Part shown: positions 1 to 12,118 of the stretch, piece after piece
Layout of the letters: each line of letters starts with the position of its first letter
Position numbering within the stretch: the stretch's first letter is position 1
NCBI GenBank assembly: GCA_029851415.1
Contig: CM056742.1
Span: forward strand, 97,446,976 to 97,510,975
DNA length: 64,000 nt
Origin: Eretmocerus hayati
Taxonomy: Eukaryota > Arthropoda > Insecta > Hymenoptera > Aphelinidae
Reading direction: 5' to 3'
Notes under the pieces: model-generated
The model's input: only the letters and a program-made list of their open reading frames with translations
What the model was told of the DNA's origin: nothing
The model's database searches: none
Made by a program: the position numbers and the translations under genes

Positions 1-1312
1 TCGCGCAAAAATCTTCCTACTTCTAATGAAAATGCACGAACGAAATTCTTCGATAATCTGAGGGATTTTGAAGGTTTTTCATATTGTCTGGATTGTGCGT
101 GTTATATAACTACCGGTATATCTATGGATTTATATCGAGAAATAATAAGTAGAAGAGCTATGACTTACCCGCTTGCGCTGCAGATTCCTTGCTTTTGGTT
201 GTGACTGCGCGCGTACAACTGGGCACCACGACACTTTGTTCCCACTATGAGGTTATTTCGGCTTCCAGCGCGCCCGTGCGCTCGCAAAGAGCGCTGATGA
301 GACACAGCAGACTATCCAGCGTGCGCGCATTCCATTGCGCGGATTCCCCCCCCCCCTTCTCTCTCATGGGCTCGACGTTATATGCATTCTCCTCTCGTCT
401 CGTAGTTGCGCGTTTAGGAGGAGGAGTCGAAGACTGGTTGATCAGCGCGGGGTAATAGACTCCCCTCTTACCTCGTCTGTAATGGTCTTCTCAATTTTCT
501 GTCATCGGAGAGGCGGAACGGAAATAGAGTTGTCTATACATATTCTCATGTATAGCCGGATGCAATTTACAACTCATTTTTTCAGCGTCGCATTGGTGCT
601 TCAACATATATATCAATAGTGCTGGTTATCGGCGGTGCGCGGTATAACTAACTTCCGTAAGATGTGTATGTGTTTCATGTTCTTGTGTTCAAGTTCATCT
701 ATTCCGATTCAGGCCATGAATACATTTGGTCCCGGACAGTTTCAGGCGTTCTTTTCTGTGTAGATGAATGAATGTCTGCATGAATAATTTCAATGTTGTT
801 ATGACCCTTCTATGTTTTGCGAATACCTACCCCTGCAGCTCTGGTGAGTTATTTTGTGATTGTCTTCGTGTTCTGAGCTAGGCTCATACAATTCCCACTA
901 GACACTTGTGAGTACGGTGAATTATTCCTATGATGAATTATACCGACTGGCGCCTACCCATCAGAATTATTCATTGCTCCGTTTAACTATGGGTTCAAAT
1001 GCAGATAATTATAGCATCCGATGATCTTGTTCGTCCAGATGTCGAACAATCCTTTTGACGGTATTATACGTTCACGAAGCCAGGAAAAAAGTACCACAGT
1101 AGTCGATTAGACATTTCAACTGGATTATATCTGTTAAGACCGACGATGGTGAAAGGTCGAAAAATTGATATCCCTCACGTGCTTTTTTGTTCAGCCAGAT
1201 CGACTTTGTATAGGAGTTATGCAAATATCCCCTTTGGAGCCGAAAATCGAGATCAGTATCTTGAAATTGATAACATCTCTATAATTTTGCGAAATGGGAC
1301 TCCATGGGTGAC
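1..1312. other. Gene-free stretch
   Basis: No open frame here has a recognisable domain, and no RNA gene or clear repeat was seen. The open frames are short and overlap on both strands, as expected of noncoding DNA. A C-run lies near 349-357. Confidence 0.5.
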
Positions 1313-2161
1313 TAGCGTAATGCCTCGCGTTGCTTGGCTTGTAAATGCTCCAGAGAGGCGTATCGGACTCTGGAAATTTTCTTATAAATCGAAAAAAAGA
1401 CTTGATTTCCATTGGAATTCCATGGTTGATCATATATGATTCCAAATTGTTTTTGGTTCGCACAATGTGATTGTTCAAATCTAACAACCCGTCTTTTCAG
1501 TTCTATTGAAAAAGAAATGTCACACTTTGATGAGATTTCCGTTCAGTTATTATTCGTGTAACATTATTCGAAGATTTTTCACTCTAAATTCGGGGGATCT
1601 GGACCATATTCCTCATCTCTATAATGGATTCAGATTCGTTGGTAACGAGAAATTCTTCAATGTTATTTTGGAGTTTGAATATTAAACCTTACAATGAGTA
1701 ACTGCGTATTGTTTGAAATTCATTGGAGGAACAAATAGCCCATAGAATTCATCTAATTTCGATTACATGATATTTCGACGAGTTGATAAGTTTGAGACGA
1801 TGGAAAAATCGAGAACACAGATGAATTGATGAATTGAGATGACGTACAATCAATTACACTGTGGATCAACGTTTTGGGGTCAGAACGCCTGTGTCTATGT
1901 ACAATCTTCGAATAATGTCACATAGATAGTCAAACTTGGATCTCATCGAAATTGGACATTCCATCTCAATAGAGCTCGGCAGACTATTTATTAGATTCGA
2001 AGGATCACATTGTGCAGATGAAGAAAGTTTCAAGAACATCCATGATCAACAACTGAATTCGAATGAATATTTAGTCTTTTTTCGATTTACCGAAACATTT
2101 TCAGAGTCCAATACGCCTCTCGGGAGCATTTACAAGCCGAGCAACGCGAGGCATTACGCTA
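1313..2161. mobile_element. MITE with ~85-bp terminal inverted repeats and TA target duplication
   Basis: Two inverted copies of about 85 bp face each other: 1315-1400 begins GCGTAATGCCTCGCGTTGC and 2072-2159 ends in its reverse complement. Each end is flanked by TA (1313-1314 and 2160-2161), the target duplication typical of Tc1/mariner-type elements. The 845-bp interior holds no recognisable transposase, so this looks non-autonomous. The short open frames at 1146-1439 and 1936-2205 cross the inverted repeats and are probably not genes. Confidence 0.75.
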
Positions 2162-2174
2162 GTATTTCATTAAG

Positions 2175-2395
2175 AAATACAGGACTTTTTAGTTTTAATG
2201 AATAATTACGGTGCATATGAATAAATCATCTTCAGAATGTTCTGGAATCCTGAGGACCGAGTATAAATAGAGCCCTGACCGGGTACTCGAGGATTCTGCC
2301 TTTCAGTCGAAAATCAGCTCACAAAGCGAATAAATTGAAGTCCTCAGGGTTCCATGTATAATCTCACGATTGTAATGGAATCTTGAATAAAATCG

Positions 2396-2397
<2 letters not shown>
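2175..2397 (+). repeat. Promoter-like repeat, copy 1 (LTR-like)
   Basis: About 220 bp are repeated in direct orientation at 12119-12335. Both copies carry TATAAAT, then an initiator-like TTTCAGTCG about 40 bp downstream, and a later AATAAA or close variant. That arrangement fits an LTR U3/R region. Here it lies upstream of an LTR end and primer binding site at 2955-2980, so it may be part of that 5' LTR, but the two LTRs could not be aligned by eye. Confidence 0.5.

Positions 2398-2428
<31 letters not shown>
2398..2428. repeat. (AT)n microsatellite
   Basis: An uninterrupted run of about fifteen AT dinucleotides lies directly after the promoter-like repeat. Confidence 0.95.
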
Positions 2429-2430
<2 letters not shown>

Positions 2431-2550
2431 TCTTTGTGTGTTTATTGCTGTGGATAATCCTGAATGCCCCAAGTGCATGATGGACCCCACAGTGTGGATA
2501 TATAGTTGGCATATTCAAATGATTGGATCTTGCTGGTGATATATTGCAGG

Positions 2551-2778
2551 GCCCTGATCCCCTGTGTTTGTTATCAGCAAGACCCACCGAAATAAAAGTT
2601 ACGTGTAAAGCGGGTCAAGAAGGTGCCCTGATCCACTGAATGGCTGTGCTTTACCGTAATAACCAACCTATAGGATTTTCTTGGAATTAATGGATGCCCT
2701 GATCCATTCATTAGTCTGAGAAAATAGTATAAAAATACAGAGATCGTACTATTTATTTCCAAGGAGGTGTCCTGATCG
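2551..2778 (+). repeat. Four spaced copies of a GCCCTGATCC word
   Basis: GCCCTGATCC or a near copy recurs at 2551, 2625, 2696 and 2769, spacing 71-74 bp. A related GCCCTGACC lies at about 2268. The intervening sequence is poorly conserved, so this is either an old tandem repeat or regulatory words in the putative LTR. Confidence 0.5.
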
Positions 2779-2954
2779 ACTAAATTAGTTTGAGAATTGA
2801 TTCGATCACATCACCCTTAGACTTTTATCCTCTCCTTTGTAGCATTTGATTACTTCCGATCAAGTCATGAACTTTGATATCCGGCTCTTTCGCTAGATCC
2901 AGAGCCGGATAGACTACGCATACCTCCGCCCAAATTATCCGAGGTATCACGTCG

Positions 2955-2980
2955 GTCACATATGGCGCCCAGACAGGGAC
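2955..2980 (+). mobile_element. 3' end of a 5' LTR and primer binding site
   Basis: GTCACA ends at 2960. Two bases later, TGGCGCCCAGACAGGGAC (2963-2980) closely resembles the tRNA-Lys-type primer binding site of retroviruses and gypsy-like elements. GTCACA is the inverted partner of TGTGAC at 7529, where a polypurine tract is followed by an LTR-like start. The 5' limit of this LTR is uncertain, possibly near 2175. Confidence 0.65.
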
Positions 2981-2990
2981 TTGACGAGTA

Positions 2991-5058
2991 CAAGAATCCC
3001 TCCGTATTCGCGGAGATACGTATCAGCAAAGTACCGCGAATATGAAAACCGCGAATAAAAAGACATGACTCTTATGAGGGTTTCCATGGAACTTTTAACT
3101 ATTGACCCTCCGGAATAGAAAGAAAAATTTTCCATCGCACACGTTTGAAATGGTTTTTATGTGATACTAAGACCTCAAAAACATGTGAAAAGAGTGGTGC
3201 CACTCTCTTCCAAGCCAAGGTATCTGGTTCAGAACAACAAGTATAGAATTCCACTCTTGAAACATTTGTGAATCGACTCCAATTGAGTAGATTCGATTCA
3301 AAACATTGTCTAGACGATCAATAGGGATTATATTTCGCCTGACTTGACTCTAAGATGAATTTCATCATTAGTTATTCCAAAATTAGATATAAATTCCCAA
3401 AATTGAGTCACGATTTATGAGTCTCATTTCAATTTCTAGAGTATACTGTGGTGTTATTTTGTTCATATTTCAGCCGCATACTATGTAGAAATCAAGAAAT
3501 TCGCGATACCATCACATTTAAAGGCTCATTCAGCTTACCATCGAGATTCAAATATTTCTCCTTAGTTTCTCACAGGAATACCGGTAGACAATTGCAACTC
3601 AAAACAGTCCGATTATATTCTTTTTGTGATGAAGAAGTAGGAGCATAACATTCCAATCCTGTGCTATACGTTTCCTGAGTTTGCCATCAAAAAATGACCA
3701 TTTTCAGAACCAGTGGCGCTATAACTTTATGAGCTTTGGAGCCATATAAAATTTGTCCGGATCAACGCACACTCACAAACCAAACGGAATTCGATTCGTC
3801 TTCTTTTTAACTTTAAAAACTCATTGCTAAATTCTCCGTTTCGCACAAGGTATTTCATCATTTTCGTAAACAATAGCCAGAGGAAGTTTTCCCACAAAAC
3901 TCGGTTACATCGATAGTAGAGAGCTAATATCATAGCCGAATCAGCGCACACCTCTGAATCAAAGATTTTCTCAAAATCTGAGATTAGTAGATGGATGTAT
4001 CATTCCACCGAAGTAGTTGAGGCATAGGTATTTTAGTTACAGCCTTATCAATTCAAAAAATCGCATTGGTTCGTTTGTAAACTACACAAAAATCATCTTT
4101 TGCGGTCTTCCGTTGGCAAATCAGGATGTGTTTCAACAAGAAAGAATGTAGGCCATTTTGAATGATGCCAAATACTATACAATGCCACTCCTGCGCACTC
4201 CCCATAGTTCAGAGTACTCTGGGAACATTGCAGTAACACAGAAGTCAAAATTTCCGTGGAAACCCTCTTATGGGAAATTAGGGGCTACGTCACAAGCTCA
4301 CAGGAGGAGCTCAACTTCCCGGACCATATTCAGAACTTATTCCTCTTCATATACAAGTTAGAATACAAATCGATTATAAGAGATGTAACCATTGCTTCTC
4401 TTGAAGGAAATCAGTTAATTTTGATTGTCTAGCACGCCTACAAGTATCTTTATACAAATCTCTGTGAGGGGCTAGTAGTGCTTCGAATCTGTGTTTGATA
4501 CTCACGAATTGACCAAATCGTTGACTCATTGACTCTGGAATTTTGAGCAACATTACCCAATTTTTCTCCTTTTCCCAGTATCTCCAAAATTTTGAGTTTT
4601 CCACCGATATTCGTCACTTCTTTCTTCCTTTCACAACTTTTCTCTGAAGGTTTCCTCTGATTTGAGCCAATCGTTTTGTAAAACTTGTCGGAATATCTCT
4701 TGTGAAATAGTATAAAATACACCAGAGTATCAAAGTTAACAATGTAAATAAAAATATACAAAGATTAATATCTATTAATTGATATCGGGTCAACTTCACA
4801 TTAATATGTGAAGTTGACCCGAGTTGCGATTCTAATTGCCATTGCTAACTATATTGATTCACAAATTAGTGAGCACGAATTTGAGCAGTGAATTGGAGAC
4901 TTAGCGTGATTAGCAAATCGATACTATCGTTCCGTCCGGGATTTCATTCGCGAATAACCAAGACCAAAGACCGCGAATACGGAGGGAGTGCCGCAATTGG
5001 CCAATCGCGAATAATCAAAATCGCGGATAAAAAGTCCGTGAATATGGAGGGAATCCTG
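2991..5058 (-). mobile_element. Tigger/pogo-like DNA transposon
   Basis: Terminal inverted repeats of about 23 bp (start CAAGAATCCCTCCGTATTC; 19 of 23 positions agree with the reversed right end) are flanked by TA at 2989-2990 and 5059-5060. Subterminal copies of a CGCGAATA...AAAAA word repeat near both ends. The sequence style matches Tigger-type termini of the Tc1/mariner superfamily. A transposase N-terminus is recognisable on the minus strand (4450-4761); the catalytic part is too decayed to see. The element sits between the primer binding site (2963-2980) and gag start (5128) of a retroelement, so it inserted later. Confidence 0.8.
4450..4761 (-). pseudogene. Tigger-like transposase, N-terminal CENP-B-type helix-turn-helix
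   Basis: In the second half of this frame the pattern KLKILEILGKGEKLGNVAQ, followed by SRVNESTIWSIRE, is characteristic of the CENP-B N-terminal / Tigger helix-turn-helix that binds transposon ends. A second minus-strand frame (4374-4604) overlaps and reads on a little, suggesting a frameshift. The full family protein is roughly 450-600 residues with CENP-B DNA-binding and DDE domains; here neither the DDE catalytic region nor a credible start is visible. It is a dead remnant inside the TA-flanked element 2991-5058. Confidence 0.7.
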
Positions 5059-5127
5059 TATGCAAGTGCATACAGAGATAGGGAATATTTTGTTCCACGT
5101 TTCCACAATAGCGCGTTTTGATACGCT

Positions 5128-7518
5128 GTGGTCATGATCCCCAAATATCAAGGGGTATCATTTGGAGGCAACATATCCGTGCCAGTTCAACAATTACGAG
5201 ACGAAGTCAAGAGTATCGGTGAAGCTCAAGATGAGCAGTGGAATGCTGTTGAAAACCTCAACTCTCGTGTAGAAGCAATTGAAGGTCAATCCATTGTCAA
5301 AAGCCGTGACGAAAAAATTTTACAAATAGAGCTCCGGGCTTTGTTGGATCGTATGCATGACCTTGAACAGAGATGCAGCAATTTAGAATATGAGCCCAAG
5401 TGTGTACGTGAGCAGCAACGTATCGATCGATAGAGGTTGTCAGCCGAAACTCAATCATTACATAAATTTAATCATCGAACAGATTCTCGTTTACAATATA
5501 TGGAAAAGAGTTATTATTGCTCAAAGATAAAGTCTTGTTTTTGTCGAGTAGGCTATCACCGTATAGGTGATAGCCTACTCGACTCCCACGCAAGACCATG
5601 GGGTTCGAATCCCCTTCACTCGAAATTTTTGATTGCCCAATATAATTTTTTCGGGCGCGTCATCTCAAAGTAATGCAAGATCATTTCATCGCTACTCATA
5701 AAAACGAGTATGTGATAGAATAATTACGAAAATAAAAACCGTATGTAATCCGATGAAGCTCATCCTCATAAACCCCTTCTGGACGGCAACCACTTCTACG
5801 CAGTTGTAGTTCGGGGCTAGTTTCAAAAATGTCATTGAGTCGTAAATCGATTGCTCTCAAGCATTCAACAAAAGTATAGAGAGAGAATGAATCTCTACGT
5901 ACTCAATATAAATCCTTACAAAGTGAAATCAGGAAATTATCCGAGAAGATCAGTCTCGTTGCCAAGGTACAAGATACATTTTCTAATGCCCTTTCGGAGC
6001 TGCGGAATAAACTTTGCGGAGAGATCGAAGAGGATATTGGCCAATGCCAGGAAATGATGAAAGAGGTACGAAGTATTCAAGGCTTGATCCGAAAACAACT
6101 CAACAATCTTGCGTGTACCCCGCTCGGGTCATCCGAACCCATTGCGAAGAAGTTGAAACTCAAGCCACCTGTTTTCAAAGGAGAAGCCACTGAGCGTCCT
6201 ATGAAATTCTAGAGAGAGCTCCGTCGGTACGTTGAATCTATAGAGTTAGATAACCAAAAACTTTTTCTTGTGTTATAAAAATCGTTGGAGGGAACAGCTC
6301 TTAGCTGGTTTAACCTCCATGAAACGGAAATTGAGTCTGTACTAGACTTCGAATGTTTCTTTGTAGAACACTTCCGGAATGAGAGTACTCGAAGAAAATT
6401 CAAGATGAAATAAGAATTGGGAAAATTCAGATCCGATGGCAAACTGACCAGAGTTCAGTGCGCCATGAAACTATTTAATATCACTCTCGATGTTGATAAG
6501 GGGCGAGATGATGCTGATATCATCAGTCAACTCAGTCATCATTTTGAACGAGAAGTGAAAGCGGCCCTCCGTTGTCAATCTGAAAAAACAAAATCTGCGT
6601 TTTTCAATATCCTGGCTGACTTCGACTACGATGATGCATCGAACAAGAGCCGCCGACAAAATCTGAACTCTTCTTGGTCTTGGAACAACTTGAATGTTGA
6701 GTTCAAGGAATATCAAAAATCGGAGATAGTCTGTAAAAATAGATCTTCGGGTCCGGGAAACGCGCAGTAGTCGCATCTTGTTTCTCGGGCCCACAGAAAA
6801 ATTGTCGATTCGACAAAAGGCAAGGGCAAGGTGCAACTGGAAATATTAACTCCAACTTCAATGCCTGTCTTCCTGAAAAACCACCCGGCGGTAGATACAA
6901 CACCAGATCTCCAACCCATCTAACTATTACGTCCCAGACTGAAGGGATCAAAGAATTCAATCAAAATCAAAATCCGTATCAAACTCAGAAATCAAGTGAT
7001 ACAACCTGCACAGAATGTGCAACCGAGGAGAACTCGCCCTCAGATACAAAAGCAGTCCCCTCTCAACCAAGCAACCTACTAAATGGAAGTTCTGCTCTTG
7101 GAAAATCCTCCTCAAACAATCCCGAGGATCGGGAGGTAGAAACACAAAAAATTCATAGTAGAAGTGAACCCAAAATCTCGAAAATCATTCCGGAGGCAGG
7201 CCAAAATGAATTATCTTCAGGAGAAGACACCCAAATTCCATTTGCACCACTGAAAACTTCGAACAGCATGAGGATGGTGGGAGCCATGTTCTCGAAGAGA
7301 CGGAGATCAACCATATCTGCAAGCATACCCGGTTTAGAAGGGCAGTGGGGGGCACAAACTTGGATGAAACATTCAGGGGTTCAAAATCGATCTCATTCAC
7401 AGGACGAGAGACTTGAATGAGATCAGCATCCATGTGCTCAGTCAAAATTTTGTGTTCCTGATTATTCACTTCTTGATTAAAATTTTCATCCTTCCTGGAA
7501 AAAGATTCAAATCTTAAT
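5128..7518 (+). pseudogene. Decayed gag of an LTR retroelement
   Basis: The first frame (5128-5433) is heptad-rich and probably coiled-coil. A second coiled-coil-like stretch lies at about 5880-6110. It is followed by a gypsy-type capsid pattern at about 6150-6680: a PPVFKGEATE-like start, then SLEGTALSWF. In-frame stops lie at 6210, 6276 and 6411, and a frameshift separates the 5' part from the capsid part, across an inserted tRNA-like hairpin at 5551-5631. No protease, reverse transcriptase or integrase of this element follows: after the capsid region come about 750 bp of broken frames, then a polypurine tract at 7519. It is gag-only or internally deleted. Confidence 0.75.
5551..5631 (+). 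other. tRNA-like sequence with a 16-bp perfect hairpin
   Basis: A perfect 16-bp inverted repeat with a 5-bp loop (5551-5587) occupies the place of the D arm. It is followed by CTCCCACGC, which resembles a tRNA-Gly(CCC) anticodon region, and by an intact T arm, GGGGTTCGAATCCCC. CGAGT at the start can pair with ACTCG at the end, like an acceptor stem. A functional tRNA is unlikely because the D arm is replaced. It interrupts the gag pseudogene, so it is probably a tRNA-derived insertion. Confidence 0.5.
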
Positions 7519-7534
7519 GGGGGGGGCATGTGAC
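7519..7534 (+). mobile_element. Polypurine tract and 3' LTR start
   Basis: AATGGGGGGGGCA is followed by TGTGAC at 7529. An LTR starting TGTGAC pairs with the GTCACA that ends the 5' LTR at 2960. No downstream LTR end could be recognised. Confidence 0.5.
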
Positions 7535-9660
7535 AACGACAGTCCCAAAATTCCGATAGTTATTTTCAAAAAGTTTGAAAAGTAATTTCGTACCAGTTTC
7601 TATGAAGTAATATTGAATATGCGCGCCTAAAAGCCGATAATATCTCTCACTATTTTCCCCAGTCCAGCTGAGCCTAGCGAGCTCATTTGACTTATATATA
7701 GAAGATATATATAGGAAGACATGTATATATGAGAGGTTCTACAGAACTTTTGACATTTGGGTTACTGCAGAATGAAATTTTTTTTTCATGGCACGCGTCT
7801 GGAATCAATTTGAGTGGTAACTAGAACCTCAAAAAGGAGTGGAAAAGTGTGTGCCCGCTCATTTGGGGGAATGTTATTTCTGTACCAACCAAAAACGTTC
7901 ACAGACGTCCAAAGGACTTTTAGATACTCTCAGTCGAATGTAAACCCATCGGATCATTCGCGCACTGCTAGATGTGGTTATCGGTCAGATTTTTGAGTAA
8001 TTCTGACTGAAAAGCAACGATTTTTCTGCCTCGCCAGCTCGTTATTACACCACGAGGGGTATTCAAGGAAAATGGCTCTGGAAACTAGAATCATTTCAAC
8101 GCGTCTTTGTATGATTCGGGATCGTGGTAATGTATATATATTTGAATACTAAGGTCCCAGAGTGTTTTTCGATCGACAGTATATGGGTGGTGCTGATGGC
8201 GAGAGTAGTGATAATCACGAGGTAGAGCTCCATATTTTAAGAAGATATGGCAAATGCTATTTTTTTTCTTTTTTCTTCTCCAATTGCTCCTCTTGCTCCT
8301 CTCGTTTAAGTCTCGATTTTTCCCTCTTGACTCGAGCATTGTTTTCACTATTTTCCATGAATCAATAATATTGAATATCCTGTCACAATCGACGATCTAG
8401 CACCACGTAAGCTATTTCCCATGTATCTAATTTTAAAATCCTTTCAAAATGGTTATAATAGTCGATTTGCACAGAGTTGTCGTCAAATGCCCGAAACCGA
8501 TATTGATAGTAGAGCTCAGAATCAGGAAACAACTAGTTGCGCGAATAACTACAAGCCCCCCCCCCCCTGCCGTACACAGTCGTCCAAAATTCTCTACAAT
8601 GTTCACCAGTGAGCACAAACTCACACATCTACAGCGTAATGCTGTGTCTATGTTTGATAAGCCTGTACGACAAGCCCGGAGCTCTGAAATTCCTTCTGCT
8701 CAAGATCTGGCGCCTCGTCCGTAATTCTTCAATTGACCGTAAAATTTTTGAATAAAGTCTATGGTGGCATTTGAAGGTAGAATGGGTTCTCTGGTGTGAT
8801 TAATCTGTTTCCAGGATGATATGAGCGATTGCAACTTCATAGAAGTGCTGAGACGGGCTCGATCACATCGACCCCTTCGATACAATTCTTGTAATGCTTC
8901 TCACTCAAATAACATTCTATATCAGGACATGAGAACTATGGGATATTGTTCAAAAATAGGTGGAGAAAAATGGGCAAAACATTCCAGGAGCGTGCCCCCC
9001 TTCTCCCCGTCGTGCCGTGGAAATTTGACCATTTTGAGTCGAGTGGGCACATGAACTGACCCATCTTCTTGATGCTATCATTTAAACGCAATTGGTCGCA
9101 CGCACCCAAACCAAACGGGATATTATTGGTGTTGTTTCAAGCTATTGAAATCCGTTTCGATCATGTAACTATCGCAAATGTTATTTTTTTTATAAGCTCA
9201 GTACGGGAGATCTCAACTTTTCGTGAAAACACGGTTACGCGACTTCGACGTTTGTTTATGAACGCCACGTTGAAGGCACGCGTCTGAAACCAATCTTTTC
9301 TCAATATATAGGGTGCCTAAAATGTCACTGGATTTTGGCAGAATTTTTCGAGCAATGTTATTTTTGCAGCAGACTGTAGAAATCAAAAAACGGCGCGAGT
9401 ACGCTAAGAGATACCCAAAGAATGAGGGTTGCGGGCCGTGCTGTGGATAAACAGATTCTTCTGATAGAACAGCGAATAGAGTACATATTCCGAGGCCCTC
9501 GAACCTATTCAAATCAACTCCGACACTTTGGTAATCTTTTGAAGGTTCAGAGATAGCGTGCAGTACGCCTAATGTCAAAAGTTCTGTAGAACCTCTCATA
9601 TGTATAGGTTCATACATAGAAAATTCTATGAAATTCTATTCAAAATTTTGTGAGATTTAT
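7535..9660. other. Gene-free DNA with an inverted repeat
   Basis: No gene recognised. A stretch of about 55 bp (GAGAGGTTCTACAGAACTTT core) at 7719-7775 recurs inverted at 9562-9615, and GGCACGCGTCTG occurs at 7780 and 9275. These could be the ends of a degraded DNA transposon about 1.9 kb long. A C-run lies at 8559-8568. Confidence 0.4.
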
Positions 9661-9664
9661 TTTT

Positions 9665-9880
9665 GTTATTCTGTGCGCAAAGATGGCCATTTAGACGCAA
9701 GTGTGCGTGTGCAAATAGCGAATTTGCACATTATTTCGACACAACTGTGTGCAAATATTTTTTCACGCAGTGCGCAAATGAGGCATCAGTGCGCAAATAC
9801 TCGTTTGCGCACTGCGTAAACGAAGAACAGTGTGCAAATGAGGCATTTGCGCACTGTGCAAATTTCGTTTGCGCACTGGA
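9665..9880. repeat. Cluster of TGCGCAAA / TTTGCGCA words, left
   Basis: About a dozen copies of TGCGCAAA-like words occur in both orientations within 215 bp, often preceded by CAGTG. Neighbouring words form short palindromes. A second cluster with the same words lies at 10437-10612, so the two may be the ends of one element whose long ends are built from a short repeated word. Confidence 0.65.
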
Positions 9881-10436
9881 CTTGAGTTGTTTTCTGATCA
9901 CTCTATACCATCATCTATCTATATATCATCATCATACATAATTGTGAAGAATATCTAACTTCGATCTTTCGAGCACCAGCGACAGTTTTGAGCAACGTGG
10001 TAACATACTATATGGGCGATAGAGTCTTTTCTGATACATTTCTCAGAATTTTTCTTCAGTCGGGGGGCTCCGCCCCTGGACCCCCTCCTCCGCCCTCCTG
10101 TGACCCCGTCGTGCCATGTTCCTCTGAATGCTTGAGATGCATTGATCATTCGATGTAGGTGATGCTTCGGTCACTCCTCGCTACTGTCAAAATTTTTCAG
10201 AAAGTTGTCATGGATCCCAAGTAGTTCAAATGAAAATGGTTCATAATTTGTTTGAGGAGGAAAAAGGACTCGGAAAGTTCGTACACACCAATGCGAAAAA
10301 GGAACAAAGTCCGTCAACTCTCGAGACGACGCCCAAGTCTCACAGCATCCCCTAATTTTTTGATGTGTTTTAGGAGGCGGGTTAGATTTTTGCTCACAGA
10401 AATAACAAAAAATATCGTAAGCAACTCGGGTGCCGA
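9881..10436. other. Gene-free stretch between two word clusters
   Basis: No gene recognised. A GC-rich patch at 10060-10110 with runs of C stands out against AT-rich surroundings. This could be the interior of an element whose ends are the flanking TGCGCAAA clusters. Confidence 0.35.
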
Positions 10437-10612
10437 CATTTGCGCACTCGTCCCCGCAACTCGTGTGCAAACGTTCCATTTGCGCACAGTTTCGTCGTTC
10501 ACGCAGTGCGCAAATGAGCCATTTGCACACTGCGTAAACGATGAAACTGTGCGTAAATGAGGCGTTTGCACACTCGTTGCGGTGACTCGTGCGCAAATAT
10601 CTGTTGGCGCCC
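10437..10612. repeat. Cluster of TGCGCAAA / TTTGCGCA words, right
   Basis: The same words as at 9665-9880 recur in both orientations, with shared phrases such as CACGCAGTGCGCAAATGAG. It looks like the inverted partner of the left cluster, but the two do not align base for base over their whole length. Confidence 0.6.
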
Positions 10613-12118
10613 TTGTTGCTTAATATACTATTAATCAACTCTGAAAAATCTTTTTGTCATCTAGTTCTGGGATTCATTATTTTCATAGTACTTATGGAAA
10701 AACTTCTAAATTCAATGAATTATTTGCAATATTCAATTTTACAAAGTTCAAACTTTTGTAAAATTGCATGTGAAATAGGTTTCTTCGAACTAACTAATAG
10801 ATATAATACAAATCAAATTAGAATGTAGTTATTCCGACTCATATTTTATCAACGATTTTGATAGTATTTTCAAAAAATTATTCTATTGTGAATACTGTGA
10901 AAAAACCTAATATATCGTCAATTCAAGGTGAAATGGGCGTTTCTCTGGAATTTTTACACTGGCTGGAATACAGCTATGAATGATGATATAAGAGAACAAT
11001 CAAATCTATCGGCCCCAATCGAAGTGGAAATACCATCATCCTAGCCTCAATATGAGATATCTTTGGTCTCTGTATGATCAGAAGAAGTTGATTTATTCTA
11101 GCTCTTTCGAAGAGAGAAAATGTGGGGGAGATCCTGTGGAAATACATGGTACTCTCGTGCAATCTTACGGATATTCTGGTGATGCCGCGTAACTTTTTGA
11201 GTTGATTCAAGCTGCATTTGATGGGTGATATATTGAAGAAGAATGGCTAAGAAGCGCAACGTTGTGCTACCAATTCAGCCAATACTGTATGACTTCGAAA
11301 ATTGGGAATAAAAAATCAATCATGTCTCGTTCAACTCAAAGATTATTACGCCAAGCTCCTGCAGTGACTCTGAACGCAATATTTGGAATGCGTATCTAAC
11401 ATAGATGCAATTGCAAATATTTTGCGACGAGTTTCATGTTGGTGCGATATTTCTGTCTAGAATACGACCGTTTTGAAATGAGATAGAAAAAACGTGACTC
11501 ACGGAAAAAATGCAGTTTTTCTCATCCCACATTGGCGGATCGGGCTCCATGTTGATAAAACCAATTCTGATCGGATACCTTGACCTTACGAAGCTGCAAA
11601 AAGCCCAAGGCATTCGTTGAAATTGTCAATTTTGCCAAATAATTGCTTAGGAAATTCTGGAAAATCGGCGAAAAACTACTTTTTGTTCGACTCATTAACG
11701 TGATTTTGGCGATGCCACTTACTGTATATGAGTCTCAGAAGTGAATTTGTAACTTTCAATACTACATAAATATGTGAGCAAAAGGTCCCAGGTGTGCATT
11801 GAGCGGTTTCCATTTTTCGTTTTTCAACGATTTTCAGCAAGGTGCGGAAGTTCCAGAGAAACGCTCATATATCGACCATATATGTCACAATTGAGGAATA
11901 TTACAATAAACTACAAAGATCTGTGTCTTTTCAAAGTGAATTCACCAGTGCATCAATAAAACACGTGTCTTCGATCAGTTTCTGGAGAGTTCTACATAAT
12001 TATCCATGAATTATCTTTTATTTATTACACTCAACTGAGATTTTTATTTGGAAAAGTATTTGTTGGAATAGATGCAGTTCTGATAGCTCGTCAATATGTA
12101 TATAGTGTGATTAACACG
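10613..12118. other. Gene-free AT-rich stretch
   Basis: No gene recognised. GGGCGTTTCTCTGGAA (about 10934) recurs inverted near 11850, which may mark another decayed element. Confidence 0.4.

Noticed and set aside
2303..2762. Minus-strand ORFs around 2303-2762
   Set aside because: They read through the AT microsatellite and the spaced GCCCTGATCC words, with no domain.
5551..5631. Functional tRNA-Gly gene
   Set aside because: The D arm is replaced by a perfect 16-bp hairpin, so the canonical fold is not possible.
9665..10612. CRISPR-like array
   Set aside because: The repeated word is 8-12 bp, occurs in both orientations at irregular spacing, and the context is eukaryotic.
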